Counted from the first letter of the stretch, positions 34,021-47,527 are shown. The stretch is DNA of 64,000 bases from Malania oleifera (GCF_029873635.1 NC_080419.1:62675540-62739539), one strand, 5' to 3'. Numbers and translations are program-made. The notes: generated from the letters alone by a model not told the origin.

Positions 34021-34574
34021 GCGGGATTTTAAATTTTGAACTTTAACAGGAAAATTCTAAAAATTATTTTTTTCAAAGATGAACGTTATAAAAACTTGGT
34101 GGACACTCTAAGTAACTTGAGAAAAAAGGAAACTCATCCTAAAAAGTTTATAAATACTCCTTTAAACCTAAAAAATCAAATCACCAAGCAATCACACAAC
34201 ATTCAAGCATTCAACTCTCAATCTCTCACAAAGCTCTTTCTTGCTCACACTCTAACTAGGAGAATTCATCTGAATTGCTGCTGATTCATAAGCCTATGAT
34301 TCTAATACCGAGTTTTCTCAATAACTAAAGAACCCTTGGTGATCTCTAATCTTGAGCTTCATACTTTCTATTTTTATATTTGATTGAAGTATATTTAAGT
34401 GCTTTAACTTGTATAAATTTAATCTGTTTTGAGAGTTATCTTGTACACAGATTCTTGTACCTTTCTTGTTGTACTTTGACGATTCAAGGCTGATTTGGAT
34501 CGTTGAACCAAGTGTGGGTTGATGGCTTGGAGAGGTTTCTTTTCCTGAAAAAGAGGGATTTTTGTAAAAGGTTT

Positions 34575-34666
34575 GCTCCACCCAGAAAGGAGCGTTCATG
34601 GTGGAATCCTTTGGTGGTATTGACCAAAGGAGAGGACGTAGGTTGGGGATAAACCGAACCTTGTAA
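34575..34666 (+). promoter_or_regulatory. Three-hairpin block in the transcribed part of the LTR (example copy)
   Basis: Hairpin 1 is GCTCC-acccagaaa-GGAGC. A linker GTGGAATCC-type sequence follows. Hairpin 2 is CCTTTGGT-ggtattg-ACCAAAGG. Hairpin 3 has an outer GAGG/CCTT stem, an internal loop ACGTA/GAA, and an inner GGTT/AACC stem. It begins about 426 bp after the TATA box, so it should be in the 5' leader of element RNA. The same layout recurs in at least 15 other LTR copies with compensatory changes. The function is unknown to me; packaging, dimerisation or translation control are possibilities. Confidence 0.65.
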
Positions 34667-35184
34667 AAACATGGTGTTCTTCTTTTCCTATTCTTTTAAA
34701 TTTCAGTACTTCATATATTGTGTGTGTATATGCTAAGTGCAGGTTACAGGGCTCAAACGTTGAATTAAAAAGAAGACTCTTAATTTAACGAAAGTACATT
34801 TTAATTAACCGTTTGCGGAAACCCACAAGGGAGTATGTTGGTTAATTTACGGAAATCTTAATTAAGAAAATGCAATAAAATAATTCAAAAACAAGGCTTG
34901 CAATTTACTTATAGGGCTACTTACAAATGCAAAAGTTGAAATTCCACAAAGGACTTCAAATTGTGATTGGTTTGGTATTTGTGGTTAGTTACTCTTAAAT
35001 TGATTGGTTGTTTAAGTTTTCAGTTAATTTGTGGATTGTTTGAGTTTTAATTGTGAATTGATTGGTTTACTTAAGTTTTTTTGTGTGTATTAAACAAGTA
35101 AGTAAAAATTTCTAAAAGGAAGTTAAAGATTTTAATAACCCAATTCACCCTCCCCCCTCTTGGGATCATTATTCCACTTTCAAT

Positions 35185-35196
35185 TGGTATCAGAGC
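35185..35196 (+). other. Primer-binding site of Copia-2
   Basis: TGGTATCAGAGC, complementary to initiator tRNA-Met, two bases after the LTR end. Confidence 0.9.
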
Positions 35197-35238
35197 TAAG
35201 TAGTAATAAATCCTAAACAGTAGTTACACAAAGATCTA

Positions 35239-35579
35239 CATGGCAAATATAGGACTAGCTCCCTTCGGAGAGGGTCAATCCTCAACATGACCACCTATCT
35301 TTTGTGGACTGAATTATATCTTTTGGAAACAACGTATGAGAATCTACCTTCAAACTATGGATTGGAAGGCTTGGAAGGTTGTCACAGATGGTGACTTAAT
35401 TCCTATCAAGTTGGTAGACAGAAAACAAGCCCCAAAAGAAGAAAAAGACATAACTGAACTTGATTATAAAATGCTTCAAGTAAATGCAAGTGCAATTAAT
35501 GCCCTAAATTATGCACTAGATATTAATGAATTTAATAGTCATGACTTGAAAAACAGTTAAGGAAATAAGGGACGAACTT
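35239..35579 (+). pseudogene. gag: Copia-2 gag, first part
   Basis: The start ATG at 35239 is in the same context as in Copia-1. The sequence reads MANIGLAPFGEGQSS, then an in-frame TGA (about 35287), then the capsid motif PPIFCGLNYIFWKQRMRIY and onward. A frameshift near 35540 ends the readable frame at 35560. The solo LTR E interrupts at 35580, within the KEIRDEL segment. Confidence 0.85.
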
Positions 35580-37550
35580 TGTTGGAATTGGTGTGATCCC
35601 AAGAGAGAGGTGAATTGGGTTTTAAATCATTTTTCGCTAATTTAAACAATTATGTTGATTCACCACATATTATACCCCATTCAATACAAATCGCGTGAAT
35701 GTAAAATGATTAAACTATTGGTTCATGCATACACGTGTATTTCATTCAATGTAAAAGTGTGCATGCAACTAAATATAATAGTAAATAAAGAGGCATACAC
35801 ATACTGAATTTAAAGTGCAGCAATTTAAATGAAATAGGGAGAGAGAGACACAAGATTTGTTATCGAGGTTAAGCTAAAGCCAGCCTACGTCCCCACCTTG
35901 AGCATACCCCCCAAGGATTCTACTAAAATTACTCACTTAACCAGGTGGAGCAAAATCCTTTTACATCCTCTCCTTATGGGGCGAGGAAAACCCCAACTCA
36001 ATTACTAGGCTGAGCTGAACTAGTCTCACTTACGGGGCTGAGACTCCCTAGTTCAATTTCGGACTAAACCGAACCGGTTTCATTTACGGGGCTGAGACTC
36101 CCCAGTTCAATTAACGGGCTGAACCCAACCAGTACATGGAAAATATTTTTGTACATGAAAATGCTTCTGAAAATACAAACTAAGATGTACACGTTTAATC
36201 TCAAATAAATGCACTATAATATGATATGCAATAATGCTCAGTAGAGTAAGGGTGCTTATCTAAATAATATTTTGCAATCTTTGAAAATAATGTATATGAT
36301 AAAGAGCTTCAAATATTTAAACCCTACAAAATATTTTCTCCAAATAATATTTTTCAAGGATGAACCGGAGAACCTAGGGTTTTAGTTTCAAATGATTTTG
36401 CACGACAAAACAAAATACAAGCATTTAAAAACTATATGTGCAAATCAAAATGAATGCCCAAATTAAAATGTTCACTTCAAAAAGTTTTTCAAAATAATGA
36501 GTGGAAGAGAATGTAGAGCATAAAATATAACCTCATAAAAGATTTTGCAATAAAAAAAAGTTTTGGGGGAACTTTGATTAGGATAAAAATTAGAAAGAAA
36601 ATGGGCTAATGAAAGTTACTAATCTTGGCTTATGAAGAGGTATATATAGACTTAGGGAAATTTTTGACCTTTGGGGACACAATGGAAATTATTAAAAAGA
36701 TTTTAAATGAGTTTAGGAAATTAACCCAGTTTTAACCCTAATTTACTTTGGTAAAAATAATTTTAACCCTCGAGATTCGGGTGCCCGATTTGAGGTTCGG
36801 GTGCCCGAATAGACTCAGTCAGAAATTTGATTTTTAAAGGTTTGAGTGCCTGAAGACAGGGTCGGTTGGCTGAAGAAAAGACAGAAACTTTCTGTTCATG
36901 ATTCGGTTGCCAGAAGCTAAGTTCAGTTAACTGAACCAGCAAGCTCGGTCGCCCGAGGCATATTTGTTCGTGGGGTTCGGGCGCCCGGGTTAGTAAAAGG
37001 GTACTCGACATGAGTTTGGTCACCCAGGGACGCTTACATCAATTTGGTTCGATCACCCGAACCAAGTCAAACGTTTGACTGGACAACAGTTCAGTCACCC
37101 AAGGCAGTTTGAACTGCCAGGTTCGGTTACCCGAAAGCCAACTTATTTTTACCTAAGGTCATTTTCTTTGCACTAAAATTTCCCTAATAATATGAGAACT
37201 ATGTTAGGGCTTTGTGCACTTAAGTGTGGTCCCTAAGGTCATTTGGTTCCCTATGGTCAATCTACAGTCATCTGAGCATACAAAACATATCATGCAAGAT
37301 GTATGCATTATTATAGACCAAATAGTAAAAATAAATGCAATACAAATTAAAATCAAAATGTCTTCTTCTCTTACTCTTCATTTTCAATGGAATTCACTAG
37401 GAGTGTGTGAGCATTATGTCCCTACTAGCTTCCATTTTGCGATATCTTATGTTCGTGCTGAAATGATATCCTCTTCAAACACTAAATGCACACATAAGAT
37501 ACTCGTGGTTTGTTAGCATCAAAATAGAGATCATAATCAAAAAGCCAACA
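35580..37550 (-). mobile_element. Solo LTR E with perfect TSD
   Basis: On the minus strand TGTTGGCTTTTTGATTATG to ..GGGATCACACCAATTCCAACA, 1971 bp, flanked by AACTT (35575-35579 and 37551-37555). Its palindrome cluster (36770-37135) uses a different core, TTCGGGCGCCCGAA (best unit near 36975), with decayed forms such as TTCGGGTGCCCGAA. A TATATATAG box lies at 36641-36650 and the hairpin block at 35871-35950. It also has GGGGCTGAGACTCCCC-like repeats at 36030-36115. Confidence 0.9.
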
Positions 37551-38415
37551 AACTTAAAGTAACCTATGAAGGAACCGAAGATGTAAGAGATAATCAAATA
37601 GATATGCTAACCAGTGAATATGAGACCTTCAAGACGAATCCCGATAAATCCATCATTAGTATGTATACTAGATTCACTAACATAATAAACTCCCCAAATG
37701 CTTTAGGAAAAACTTATTCCACCTATGAGATGATCCGAAAAATACTTAGGGCTCTTCCATCCATATGGGAACCAAAGGCTACGACCATTACCGAAGGAAG
37801 AAACCTTAAAATCACATCTCTAGACAAATTCATAGGATCACTACTCACTTATGAAATGGCTATAAAAGAAAGAAATCTTGAAAATAAGAAAAAGAAATCC
37901 ATAACTCTTAAAGCATCAAAAGAAAGCTCAATTGATGAAGATAGTGAATCAAGTGACTTAGATCAAGATGAACGTGCCTTTATTACTAAATGATTTGGAA
38001 AATTCTATAAAAGAAACAAGAGGTTCTGTAGAAAATTCAGAGGATCAAAAACTGAAAAGGTGAAACAAGTAAGAAGGAAAACGAAAACAAGAATGATCCA
38101 CCAAATTGTTATCATTGCAAAAAGGTAGGACACATCAAGTCGGACTATCCTCAGCTGAGGAATAAAAAGAAGAAGAAGAAAACAGCAATGAAAGCCACAT
38201 GGGATGACACATGCTTGAGTTAATTAGAAAACGAATCAAGTGATCAAGAAGTGGCCAACATATGTTTCATAGCGCACGAAGATGAGGTAAACTCCTACTA
38301 TTCATCTAATGAATCTAGTGATAGTTTATGTAGTGACTCAAGTGATAGCATGCCATCATACAAAGAACTTCAGGCTGAGTTATTTGCTCTTCATAATAGA
38401 TTTATAGAAGTTACT
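37551..38415 (+). pseudogene. gag: Copia-2 gag, middle part
   Basis: The frame resumes at the target duplication with VTYEGTEDVRDNQIDMLTS and runs to a stop at 37991. Further on, in another frame, is the zinc knuckle C-X2-C-X4-H-X4 with the last Cys replaced by Tyr (PNCYHCKKVGHIKSDYPQ, about 38100-38155). Then comes the acidic/serine segment SYKELQAELFALHNRF up to the B solo LTR at 38416. Confidence 0.85.
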
Positions 38416-40522
38416 TGTTAGCTTTGGTGCAATCCCAAAGGGGGGTGAATTAGGTATTTAAAAATTATCGCCTAGGTCAATTGGTTTAACGGCAGTATTA
38501 CACAACCTAGGGTCAGTCTATGCAATCAATAAATAAACATACACGTGCAAAATAAATGTAAAGTGCAAAAAGTAAACAATACATGCAATATGTTATCGAG
38601 GTTTGGCCAAATTGCCTATGTCCCTGCCTTGGCTATACCAGCACAAGGATTCCACTATGGCTCACTTAACAGGTGGAGAACCACCGATTACAACCAGGTA
38701 AATTCAAGGGGCTGACCACAACCAACACGCCTTACCAGGATGGCGCACCTAGATTTCTTAACCGGGTCTAAGCCAATCTAGGACTATTCAACAAGACTAG
38801 TCTCCCTCTTCAGGCCCACGCTTGGAATACAACAAATGATACTAAATTTTGTACACAAAAATGTGCTTCTTCACAAGCAGATATGTACACCAGTATAGCT
38901 CAAGAAATATTGCAAGCATGTATGATATGTAAATATGCCTAGTTCTCTAATGTGTGCTAAACGCTCAAACAAGTGTAGATTATTCGTCCAGATCTAGAGT
39001 GTATATAAAAGCAAAATTTGAAACACAGTATTTGAATATCACAAAATCAGATCAATGTTTTAAATATGCTAGCTAGTTTATTCAAAGAAACTCAACAAGA
39101 TATTCTCAATGAACTAACTACTAGGAGTGTTTGAATACAAGTTTTGAAAATGATTTTGCACACAAAAAATATAGGTTTAGGTGTCTTGTAATGACAATGC
39201 AAGAACCACAACCTTTCAAGTCTTCCCAAACAAGATTTATCAAATAAAATCGATGGAAGAACATAAGGCTATACTCTCAAATAAAATCAATCAAATAATA
39301 TAGCAAATGAGAGTACTAGCTAGTGAGATTAAGCACAAGAACTTTAGAAATACTGACAACACTTGAAGAATCAAGAAGAATGAAGTTTTGAAGTGTGTGG
39401 GAGTAGTTTAGGCTATAAAATGATTTTTGAATTTGAGAGAATTTTGGCCTTACTAATCTTGCTAATCTTGCCTTAATTTTGCAAATGAAGAGATATATAT
39501 AGGCATAGGAAAAATAATGATCGTTGGAGACACCAAGGGTATTATTAATATTGTTTTAAAACTTTTTATAATTAACCCTGTTTAAAAATTTTAACTGTGG
39601 TAAAAAATTTTCCCAAACCGAGAGCACCGATCGACCAGACTTGAGGTTCGGTTGACCAGGTGACCAAGTTCGATCAACCAGGAGAAATTTGAACTGAGAG
39701 TTTGATCGACCGAACTAAGTGTCCCAAGGGCAATTTTTCATTCTAGCACGGTTCAATTGACTGAGACACTTTGAACTAAGATGTTTGGTCGACCAGACAA
39801 TTGTGGCATCTCTCGAGGACCTTTGGTCGACCTGGGCATTGAAGTGCTTTCCAAGTCAGTCGACTAAAAGGTCAAAGTGTTGACCCCAGGGAGTTCGGTC
39901 GACTAGTAGTTTTGAACTGAGCAAGTTCGGTCGACCGTATCATGGTCAAACTGTTGACTTGGTGATCGATTCGGTCGACTGATAGATTTACACTGTGAAA
40001 GTACGATCAACCGAACATGCATTTTTAATGCATTTTGATCGTATTCCCTATGTATATTAACTTTATTCATATAATGATTAATGTTTAAGACTATAGGTCA
40101 TATTTTTATAAATTATAGGAAGTCCTAAGGTCAGTCTAGGTCTTCTTTAGGACACCAAAAAAATCTGGTGTTGGTCGACCAAAGGGTGATCCCTAAAGTC
40201 TTTCTATGGTTTGTGTAGGTACCAAAAGTCTAACTAGGGTCGATTTTAGCATATCTACCTATCATACATGATGCAAATTATTACAAGCCATAGGAGTGTG
40301 CAGTCCATATTAATATTACATCCCAAAATGAAGAAAGTGAAAAAGAATTACAAATACAACACAGAAAACTTCATTCTTTGGCACGAACACCGCACGCCAT
40401 CATGGTATGTCTTTTAGTCAGAATACACGTGCACAGTGCACCTGCATACAAGCCTTAGTACAACCACCAGTACCAAGAGTATTTATCATGATCAAAACTG
40501 GTTGTGACCTATTAGGTCAATA
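38416..40522 (-). mobile_element. Group B solo LTR, reversed, with perfect TSD
   Basis: On the minus strand TATTGACCTAATAGGTCACAACC to ..CCTTTGGGATTGCACCAAAGCTAACA, 2107 bp. It is flanked by TTACT (38411-38415 and 40523-40527). The first dinucleotide TG has mutated to TA. The palindrome array is at 39620-40190, the TATATATAG box at 39493, and the hairpin block at 38594-38679. It sits in the gag coiled-coil region of Copia-2. Confidence 0.9.
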
Positions 40523-40579
40523 TTACTAAAAGAAATACAACCTTGAAGGAACAAAATGAAAATCTTAAAAGCCAACTAG
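40523..40579 (+). pseudogene. gag: Copia-2 gag coiled-coil fragment between two insertions
   Basis: Fifty-seven bases of gag (TKRNTTLKEQNENLKSQL in the plus frame) lie between the B solo LTR and gypsy D. The same coiled coil continues at 49104. Confidence 0.75.
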
Positions 40580-42554
40580 TGTAACATCCTCAAAATTCTT
40601 ACCATTATATATATATATATATATATATGTATATCTACATCCATATGTACGCAGCGGAAACACAAATCATATAACCATTTATATACATACTATACAATAC
40701 CAGAATACAGTATATACAAGTCATAATCATACAAAATAAACCCCTCCAGCATCATCTATCTAAAAAATACAAAACTCTGTCATGACTCACCCTACAACCG
40801 AGGTAATCAAGTAAACTTCCTATCTGCGAGCCTAATCTGCTCGCCTAGCTATCTCACCTAAAAAATGGTAAAGTAATGGGGTGAGTCAACGCACAGTAAG
40901 TGGAAATATGCTATTACTAGTGTGTGGCGACCGAGTCATAAAATTATAATAATAGTATTTTAAAACTGCATAATCTGGAAATTCTGTACAACACATATAT
41001 AATAACTTAAAGCATTTGTATCATCTGAACTTCCTATCATTCATAGTGCTACATCATATTATATACAATAAAAGGTGCAAAATTGTATGCATATACATAA
41101 CTGTGTTCTTTCCCTAGGACTCTGTATGTCATGATTTGACCCCTCATGACAGGATTGTGCGGCCCGTAGGCAGGACTTAACCTGGTCGGCCCTCCAGGTA
41201 AATCACTATACTTTACACTACCTCAGCTCGGCCAAACTGCATACTCTCCTAGGTGCGAGACTGGTTGCTACCTCGTTAAACTGGCCCCCCTCAACCCAAC
41301 GAACTGGGGAGCTGCATACTCTTTGAGCACGGCTGACGATACCCACACACTATCTGAGATATGTGGTTGCACTCTATCTATATCTAGCAACGGTACCGTG
41401 CTCTGTAAACTGTATTTATCTGTAATAACTCCATAGGGATCTGATACTATATAAGTACATCTATATATATATATATATACCTTTGTTGTTTTCATTATGT
41501 TTCCAAAATAACCATAACGTTATAATTCTGTAGTGTGAAATCTGAGTAACTGTAGCATCTCGATACTATAACTGTATAATCTGTCTTCATAAACTATGTG
41601 TTATGGTATTCAAGAAAACATAGCATTCTGTAAAAACTATGAAATACTGAACTAAATAAAATCTATATAAATCTGTCTGTTAATCATTCGTGACTAACTG
41701 TATATACATGCTATATAACAAGATATGCTGAAGTATTGTATAAATTTTACATCAGGTAAATATCTACTCAGGCCACACAACATTAAAACATTCGTTCTGT
41801 AGAAACTGCATAATAACTAGTATATATATGTATCTATGAAAACTATGTTAATATTCTTAAAACCCTAGCATAGCATATTTCCTTTACCTGTTTCTTGCTA
41901 CAAATCCTCTACTATAATGGGTCCAACACCCACAGGGTTCCCCACTCAACACCCTAAAAACCTTAAATCTCAGAACAAAACATTCCTATTTCTACATCTA
42001 TTACATTTCTCACAACTGCTAGAAACCCAAATTCCAAATAAAATACCTTACCTTGGATTTGGGATGAATTCCAACTTCGTTCCACCTACGATCCGCTCTG
42101 GTAGACTTGAAGAGAACTCCGCCAGGAACATCGTGGTAGCCTCAGATCGTCGATCCGGTGACTAATAGGGCCAGAATTGAAGAGAGAAGAGGGAGGAGCC
42201 GTAGGGGTAGAGAGAGAGACAGGCTGCGGCAAATTTCTATGATTAAAATCAATTTAGGGCTATTTATACTGCGGAATTCATCGACGAGCCACGTCACCTC
42301 ATTGACGAGTCTTTCAATAATTTCATCGACGAACTTCCTCCTTCGTCAACGAATTTCAGTATGTTCTATGAACCCTTCTCGGTATCTTCTCGTCGACGAA
42401 CTCCCTATGTTCGTCGACAAGGCCTTATGTAAATTTTCGGGTTATTCCATCCAAAATGTAATGTCGTCGATGAAGCCTGCTGCCTCCTTCCGTTTCTATT
42501 TCCATTTCCCTCTCTTTTTAATATTTAAATACCATTATTTTTTGAGTCATTACA
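40580..42554 (-). mobile_element. 3' LTR of gypsy D
   Basis: 1975 bp, running on the minus strand from TGTAATGACTCAAAAAATAATGG to ..TTTTGAGGATGTTACA. The TTCGTCGACGAA-type palindromes are at 42270-42480. TATA-like and (TA)n tracts lie at 40602-40630 and 41461-41480. A segment of about 404 bp (roughly 41037-41460) is present here but absent from the other LTR. Confidence 0.88.
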
Positions 42555-42804
42555 TTCTCTCCCCCTTATAAAATTTCATCCTCGAAATTTACTATTTGTA
42601 TCTCTATCTATACACTCCATCATCCAGTAAAGGAAAAAGGTCTACTTATTTTATTAATAGCCCTCACTTATGGCGGAGGAATACCGTGGTTACATTTATG
42701 TTCTAGGATATTACATATATAAAATTGAAACTATCTACTCACTAGATCCATACATGTACTTGCAAAAGAAACTTATCTAGCTATTATACTTTATTTGAGT
42801 ATCT

Positions 42805-44250
42805 CTATACCTCTTGGAACAATTGTAGGTATTTCTGTCTGATCTGCTCCTCAAGCTCCCAAGAAGCTTCCTCTATGGCGTGATTCCTCCACAAAACTTT
42901 AACTAATTGTATTTCTTTAGTGTGTAAAGTCTGAACATTTCTGTCCAAAATCTGTACTAGTACTTCTTCATATGCCAATGAATCCTTAACATCTATCTCT
43001 GCATAGCTAATGATGTGGGATGGGTCTGGGACGTATTTCCTTAACATGACAACATGAAATACGTCATGAATTCGAGCCAAAGCTAGCGGCAAAGCTAGCT
43101 TATAGGCAACTAACCTTATTCTCTCAAGTATCTCAAAAGGACCAATATACCTAGGGGTTAACTTGCCCTTCTTTCCAAACCTTATAACTCCTTTTAGAGG
43201 AGCTATATTAAAAAATACTCGATCTCCCACATCAAATTCCAACTCTCGGCAGCGAGTGTCTGCGTAGCTTTTCTACCGATTCTGTGCTATACTGATTCTT
43301 TCTCTAATTAATCGGACTTTTTCGGATGCCTGTTGTATTATCTCAGGACCCAAAACTCGCCTTTCACCTACTTTATCCCAAAAAAGAAGAGAACGACATC
43401 TCCTGCCATATAATGCCTCGTAAGGTGCCATGCCGATGCTAGCCTGATAGTTATTATTGTAAACAAACTCAACTAATGACATAATCTGAATCCAACTGCC
43501 TCCAAAATCAAGCACACAAGCACGAAGCATATCCTCTAGTGTTTGAATCATCCTCTCAGTCTAACCATCTGTATGGGGATGAAAAATAGTGCTAAAAGCT
43601 AACTGTGTACCCATAGCCTCCTAAAAACTTTTCTAGAATCATGAAGTAAACCGACGATCTCAGTTTGAGACTATGGATACTGGTACTCCATGAACACGAA
43701 CTATCTCCTGAACATATATCTCTGCTAGTCTATCAATGGAATAACCAATTTTAATAGGGATGAAATGAGCGATTTTCTACAACCACTTAAATCGCATTCA
43801 GTCCCTATCGTACCGGTGGTAACCTCGTAATGAAGTCCATTGAAACATGGTCTTATTTCCATTTTGGAATGAACAGTGGCTGCAATTGACCTGTCGGTCA
43901 TTGGTGCTTAGCTTTAACCTACTGACACGTCAAGCATTGCTGAACAAACTTGGCTATCTCCCTCTTCATTCCACTCTACCAGAAATACTTTCGCAGGTTC
44001 CTGTACATTTTAGTACTGTTGGGATGGATTGTGTATAGGGATCTATGAGCCTCCTCTAGTATAGTTCTTCTGATCTCAGTATCTGCAGGAACACATAGCC
44101 TAGTACGGAATCGCAGAGCTCCGTCATCTGATATGCTAAACTCCTCTCCCCGACCATCCCGCACTCTAGCCATCGCTTCTACCAACTCTGCATCATCGCC
44201 CTGAGCTGCTTTAATCCTCTTGTAAAGCGTAGACTGAACTACTAGACTAG
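42805..44250 (-). pseudogene. pol: Gypsy D integrase with C-terminal chromodomain (broken)
   Basis: Pieces on the minus strand, 5' to 3': a zinc-binding H2C2-type start (ILEEAHRSLYTIHPNSTKMYRNLRKYFW, 44185-43976), a damaged core, then a late-core piece at 43551-43273 (MSLVEFVYNNNYQASIGMAP, YEALYGRRCRSLLFW), then 43242-42805. The last frame has the GPFEILERI motif and a chromodomain-like end (VQILDRNVQTLHTKEIQLV, then W..EEASWELEEQIR). The chromodomain class is known to guide integration to marked chromatin. Confidence 0.88.
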
Positions 44251-45760
44251 CAATGACCGCCTACGGACCCTCCTCTATTAACTCTAAACTGAGCTTCTCC
44301 AAATCCATTAAAATTGAATGTGGAATCTCCATGGCTGCTAGTGCTTATCCTCCTGACTTCCTACTCAGAGCATCTGCCACCACATTCGCTTTTCCTGTGT
44401 GATAACTAATTGTGCAATCATAGTCTTTAATGAGTTCTAGCCATCTTCTTTGTCTAATATTTAGCTCTTTCTGGGTGAAGAAATATTTCAGGCTCTTGTG
44501 ATCCGTGAAAATCTCGCACTTTCCACTATATAGGTAATGCCTCCAAATCTTAAGAGCATACACCACTGTAGCAAGCTCTAAGTCATGGACAGGATAATTT
44601 TTCTCATATTCTTTAAGCTGCCTAGACGCATATGCAATAACCCTGCCATGTTGCATCAACACGCATCCAAGACCCTTCAAAGAGGCATCACTGTATATTA
44701 CAAAACCGTCCTCCCCTTATGGAATAGTTAATACCGGAGCTGATACTAACCACCGCTTTAACTTTTGAAAACTCTACTCACAGTCATCAATCCATTCAAA
44801 TTTTACATTTTTTCTCGTAAGTCATGTTAATGGACCTGATAGCCTGGAGAAACCATCCACAAAGCGCCAATAATAACTTGCTAATCCCAAAAAGCTTCTG
44901 ACTTCTTGAATACTTCCCGGCCTTTCCCTACTCACCACAACCTCTATCTTATTTGGATCAACTGATACTCCTGCTTTTGAGATCACATGGCCGAGAAAAG
45001 TAACCTGCCTTAACCAGAATTCACATTTCTTGAATCTTGCATATAATTTCCTTTCCCTTAATACCTACAACACCAGTCTCAAATGATGCTCGTGCTCCTC
45101 AAAACTTCTTGAATAGACCAACATATCATCGATGAACACAACTACAAACTGATCTAAGTATTGATGGAATACCCGATTCATCAAATCCATGAACACCGCT
45201 GGTGCATTAGTTAACCCAAATGACATCAATAAAAACTCGTAATGCCCATATCTGGTACGGAAAGCGATCTTCTCCCTCTGCTCTAACTTTCACTTAATGG
45301 TAACCCGACCGCAGGTTAATTTTAGAGTAAACCTGGGTCCTCTGGAGCTGATCAAATAAATCATCGATCTTAGGGAGAGGATATTTATTATTGACTATCA
45401 ATTTATTTATCTTCCTATAATCGATGCATAATCTCATGGTTCCATCTTTCTTTTTCACGAACAAAACTAGTGCTCCCCAAGGCAACACATTGGACCTAAT
45501 AAAACCCTTATCCAGTAATTCCTGTAGTTGATCTTTTAGTTCTTTCAACTCGACTAGAGCCATAAGGTATGGTGCTTTAGATACTGGTGTAGATCCCGGA
45601 AACAAGTCTATAGTGAACTCAATCTCATGATCATGCGGCAAACTAGGTAATTCTTCTGGAAATACATCTGGAAACTCTCTCACTACTGGTATATCAGCTT
45701 GTCTCAATGCTTCTTTTGGCAATTATTTTATATATGTGACATACCCCTGACAACCATCCT
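44251..45760 (-). pseudogene. pol: Gypsy D reverse transcriptase and RNase H (broken)
   Basis: RT begins in the frame 45722-45294 ([50 protein letters not shown]) and continues after a shift through [15 protein letters not shown] to the active-site motif [10 protein letters not shown] (about 45140-45115) and [13 protein letters not shown]. RNase H is an open frame at 44680-44345 ([37 protein letters not shown]). Confidence 0.9.
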
Positions 45761-47205
45761 GTAGTAGTCTCCTCACCTGAATAGCTGACACCAGCTGTGG
45801 CGAGGTACGCACGCGTGAACCCATAAATCTAAATTCTGACTCACCCGAGGGTCTGAAAATTACTTCTTTCTAATGGCAATCAATAATAGCGTGATAAATA
45901 GCTAACTAATCCATACCCAGTATCACATCAAATATCTGCATATCCAGAACCACAAGATCGGCTAAAAGCACTCTCTCCTAAATACTTATTGGAAAATTCT
46001 GAAGTACCCTCCTACATCTAACCATAGATCCCATCGGGGTACCCACAGACAATTCTATATCTAATGGATGTGTCTCTATTCCAGCTATTTTCACATATCC
46101 CGTCGATATAAATAGTAGGTGGCACCTGTATCAAACAAAACAATAATTTTATATGGTAAATCAGTAAGAGTACCTGTGACCACGTCTCTAGTCATCTCAG
46201 CGTCTCCCGGTGTCAATGCGTAGACCCTCGCCGGCGCAGTGTTCCTCTGCTGACCATCGCGGGATGCCTGATATCCACCTCAAAATGGTCTAGGAGCCTG
46301 TGCATAATTCGACAGCATCTGAAATGATTGAGCTATATGACCAGGCCTCTCGCATCTATAACAGAAATTTTTTCCAGCCGGCACTTACTAGGATGTCTCC
46401 GTTCGTATCTAGGACAAATGGTAGGAAGCCATCCACCCTGAAATTCGCCATGCTCTACCATCTGTCTCTAGCCTCCACCAAATCTACCCCCTCTCCAAGG
46501 GCCTCAGCTAGGACTCGCCTGAAAACTCGAGGGCGTAGTCCTCTTCCTCTGACTCTGCATCTCAATCTCCCTGGGCAAACTTTCCTCTATTATAATAGCC
46601 TTGACAACCAACTCTGAGAAGTCCTGGATACTCAATACTGTCACATGCTTGTAAATATCACGCCTCAAGTTTCTCTTAATAAATCTCACAACGTACTGCT
46701 GAACAGTCAACGACCCCTAGGACAGACTAAGAAACTCTTGTACTCGAGCATCTCTAACTGAAGCAGGATAATATCTATCAAAGAACATGTCCCTGAATCG
46801 GGGCCAGGTCATCTGCACTGGTATCGCCCTCTACTCCTCCAACAATCTGGTGGCTGACCACCATCTCTCGGCCTCCCCTGCCAGCCTATATATAGCCTAT
46901 AAGACCCTCTGCTCATCGGTGCAGTGAAATACTGTCAGAATCTTCTCTATCTCCTGCATCCAATTCTCAGCGACTGCAGGATCAGTCGCTCCAGAAAAAG
47001 CTGGCGGATTCATCTTCATGAATTTCTCTATGGTACATGCCTGAACTGGAGATGGACCTCCCTACTCTCTAGAGCTCCGTGCTATCTCAGCCACAACTTG
47101 CTGAGCCCCACTACAAAGCACAGCATCTGAATCTCCACCTCCTATGCCAGAAGGACCTGCTCCATCATCCCCACTGGCGTGAGCGCAACTGCCTCCTGGG
47201 TCCAT
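45761..47205 (-). pseudogene. gag: Gypsy D gag and protease (broken)
   Basis: Gag starts at ATG 47205 ([12 protein letters not shown]). It has the retrotransposon-gag motif FMKMNPPAFSGATDP, WMQEIEKI, then WPRFRDMFFDRYYP, and a piece open at 46710-46504. The zinc knuckle CYRCERPGHIAQSF (about 46370-46330) has lost its last Cys. The protease active site VLFDTGAT is at about 46125-46105. Several stops follow. Confidence 0.85.
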
Positions 47206-47527
47206 CCTGCAAACATATAGAATAACGTTTTAAGAATTCTTTTTCCCTACAGACCCAACTTATTCAACTAAAACTCCAAATTCTCTATTAACCATCCCTC
47301 TTGATCTTAACCCCAAAATCCACTCCTGCAATCCAAACACATGACTCGTCGACATTTTATTATGGTTTTCTTAGAATCGTCGCCCCAGGAAAAACACAAA
47401 AATAATCACGAAATCTTGTATCGAGATCACATAACAAAACCTCAAATCTTTTCCTTATATTCTGGTATTATTTTCTACTGCACTCTCGAGTCTACATAAC
47501 CTAGCAACCTAAGCTTTGATACCAAAA

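Larger units (their letters stand above)
33290..35182 (+). mobile_element. 5' LTR of Copia-2
   Basis: TGTTGGCCTAACTAGAC to ..TTCCACTTTCA, 1893 bp. The palindrome array at 33748-34020 is built from CAGCCGACTGACA-type units. The TATA box (TATAAATAC) is at 34149, the hairpin block at 34575-34666, then a pyrimidine tract ending TTTCAG (34681-34703), and CACCCTCCCCCCTCTTGGGA near the end. Minus-strand frames common to both LTRs (34318-34599 and 56117-56398) are antisense shadows. Confidence 0.9.

Noticed and set aside
34318..34599. 93-codon minus-strand frame conserved at 56117-56398
   Set aside because: The two copies are the two LTRs of one element, so similarity is expected. The frame is antisense to the hairpin block.
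41917..42571. Two overlapping plus-strand frames of 82 and 137 codons
   Set aside because: They lie inside the gypsy D LTR, antisense to it, without recognisable domains.
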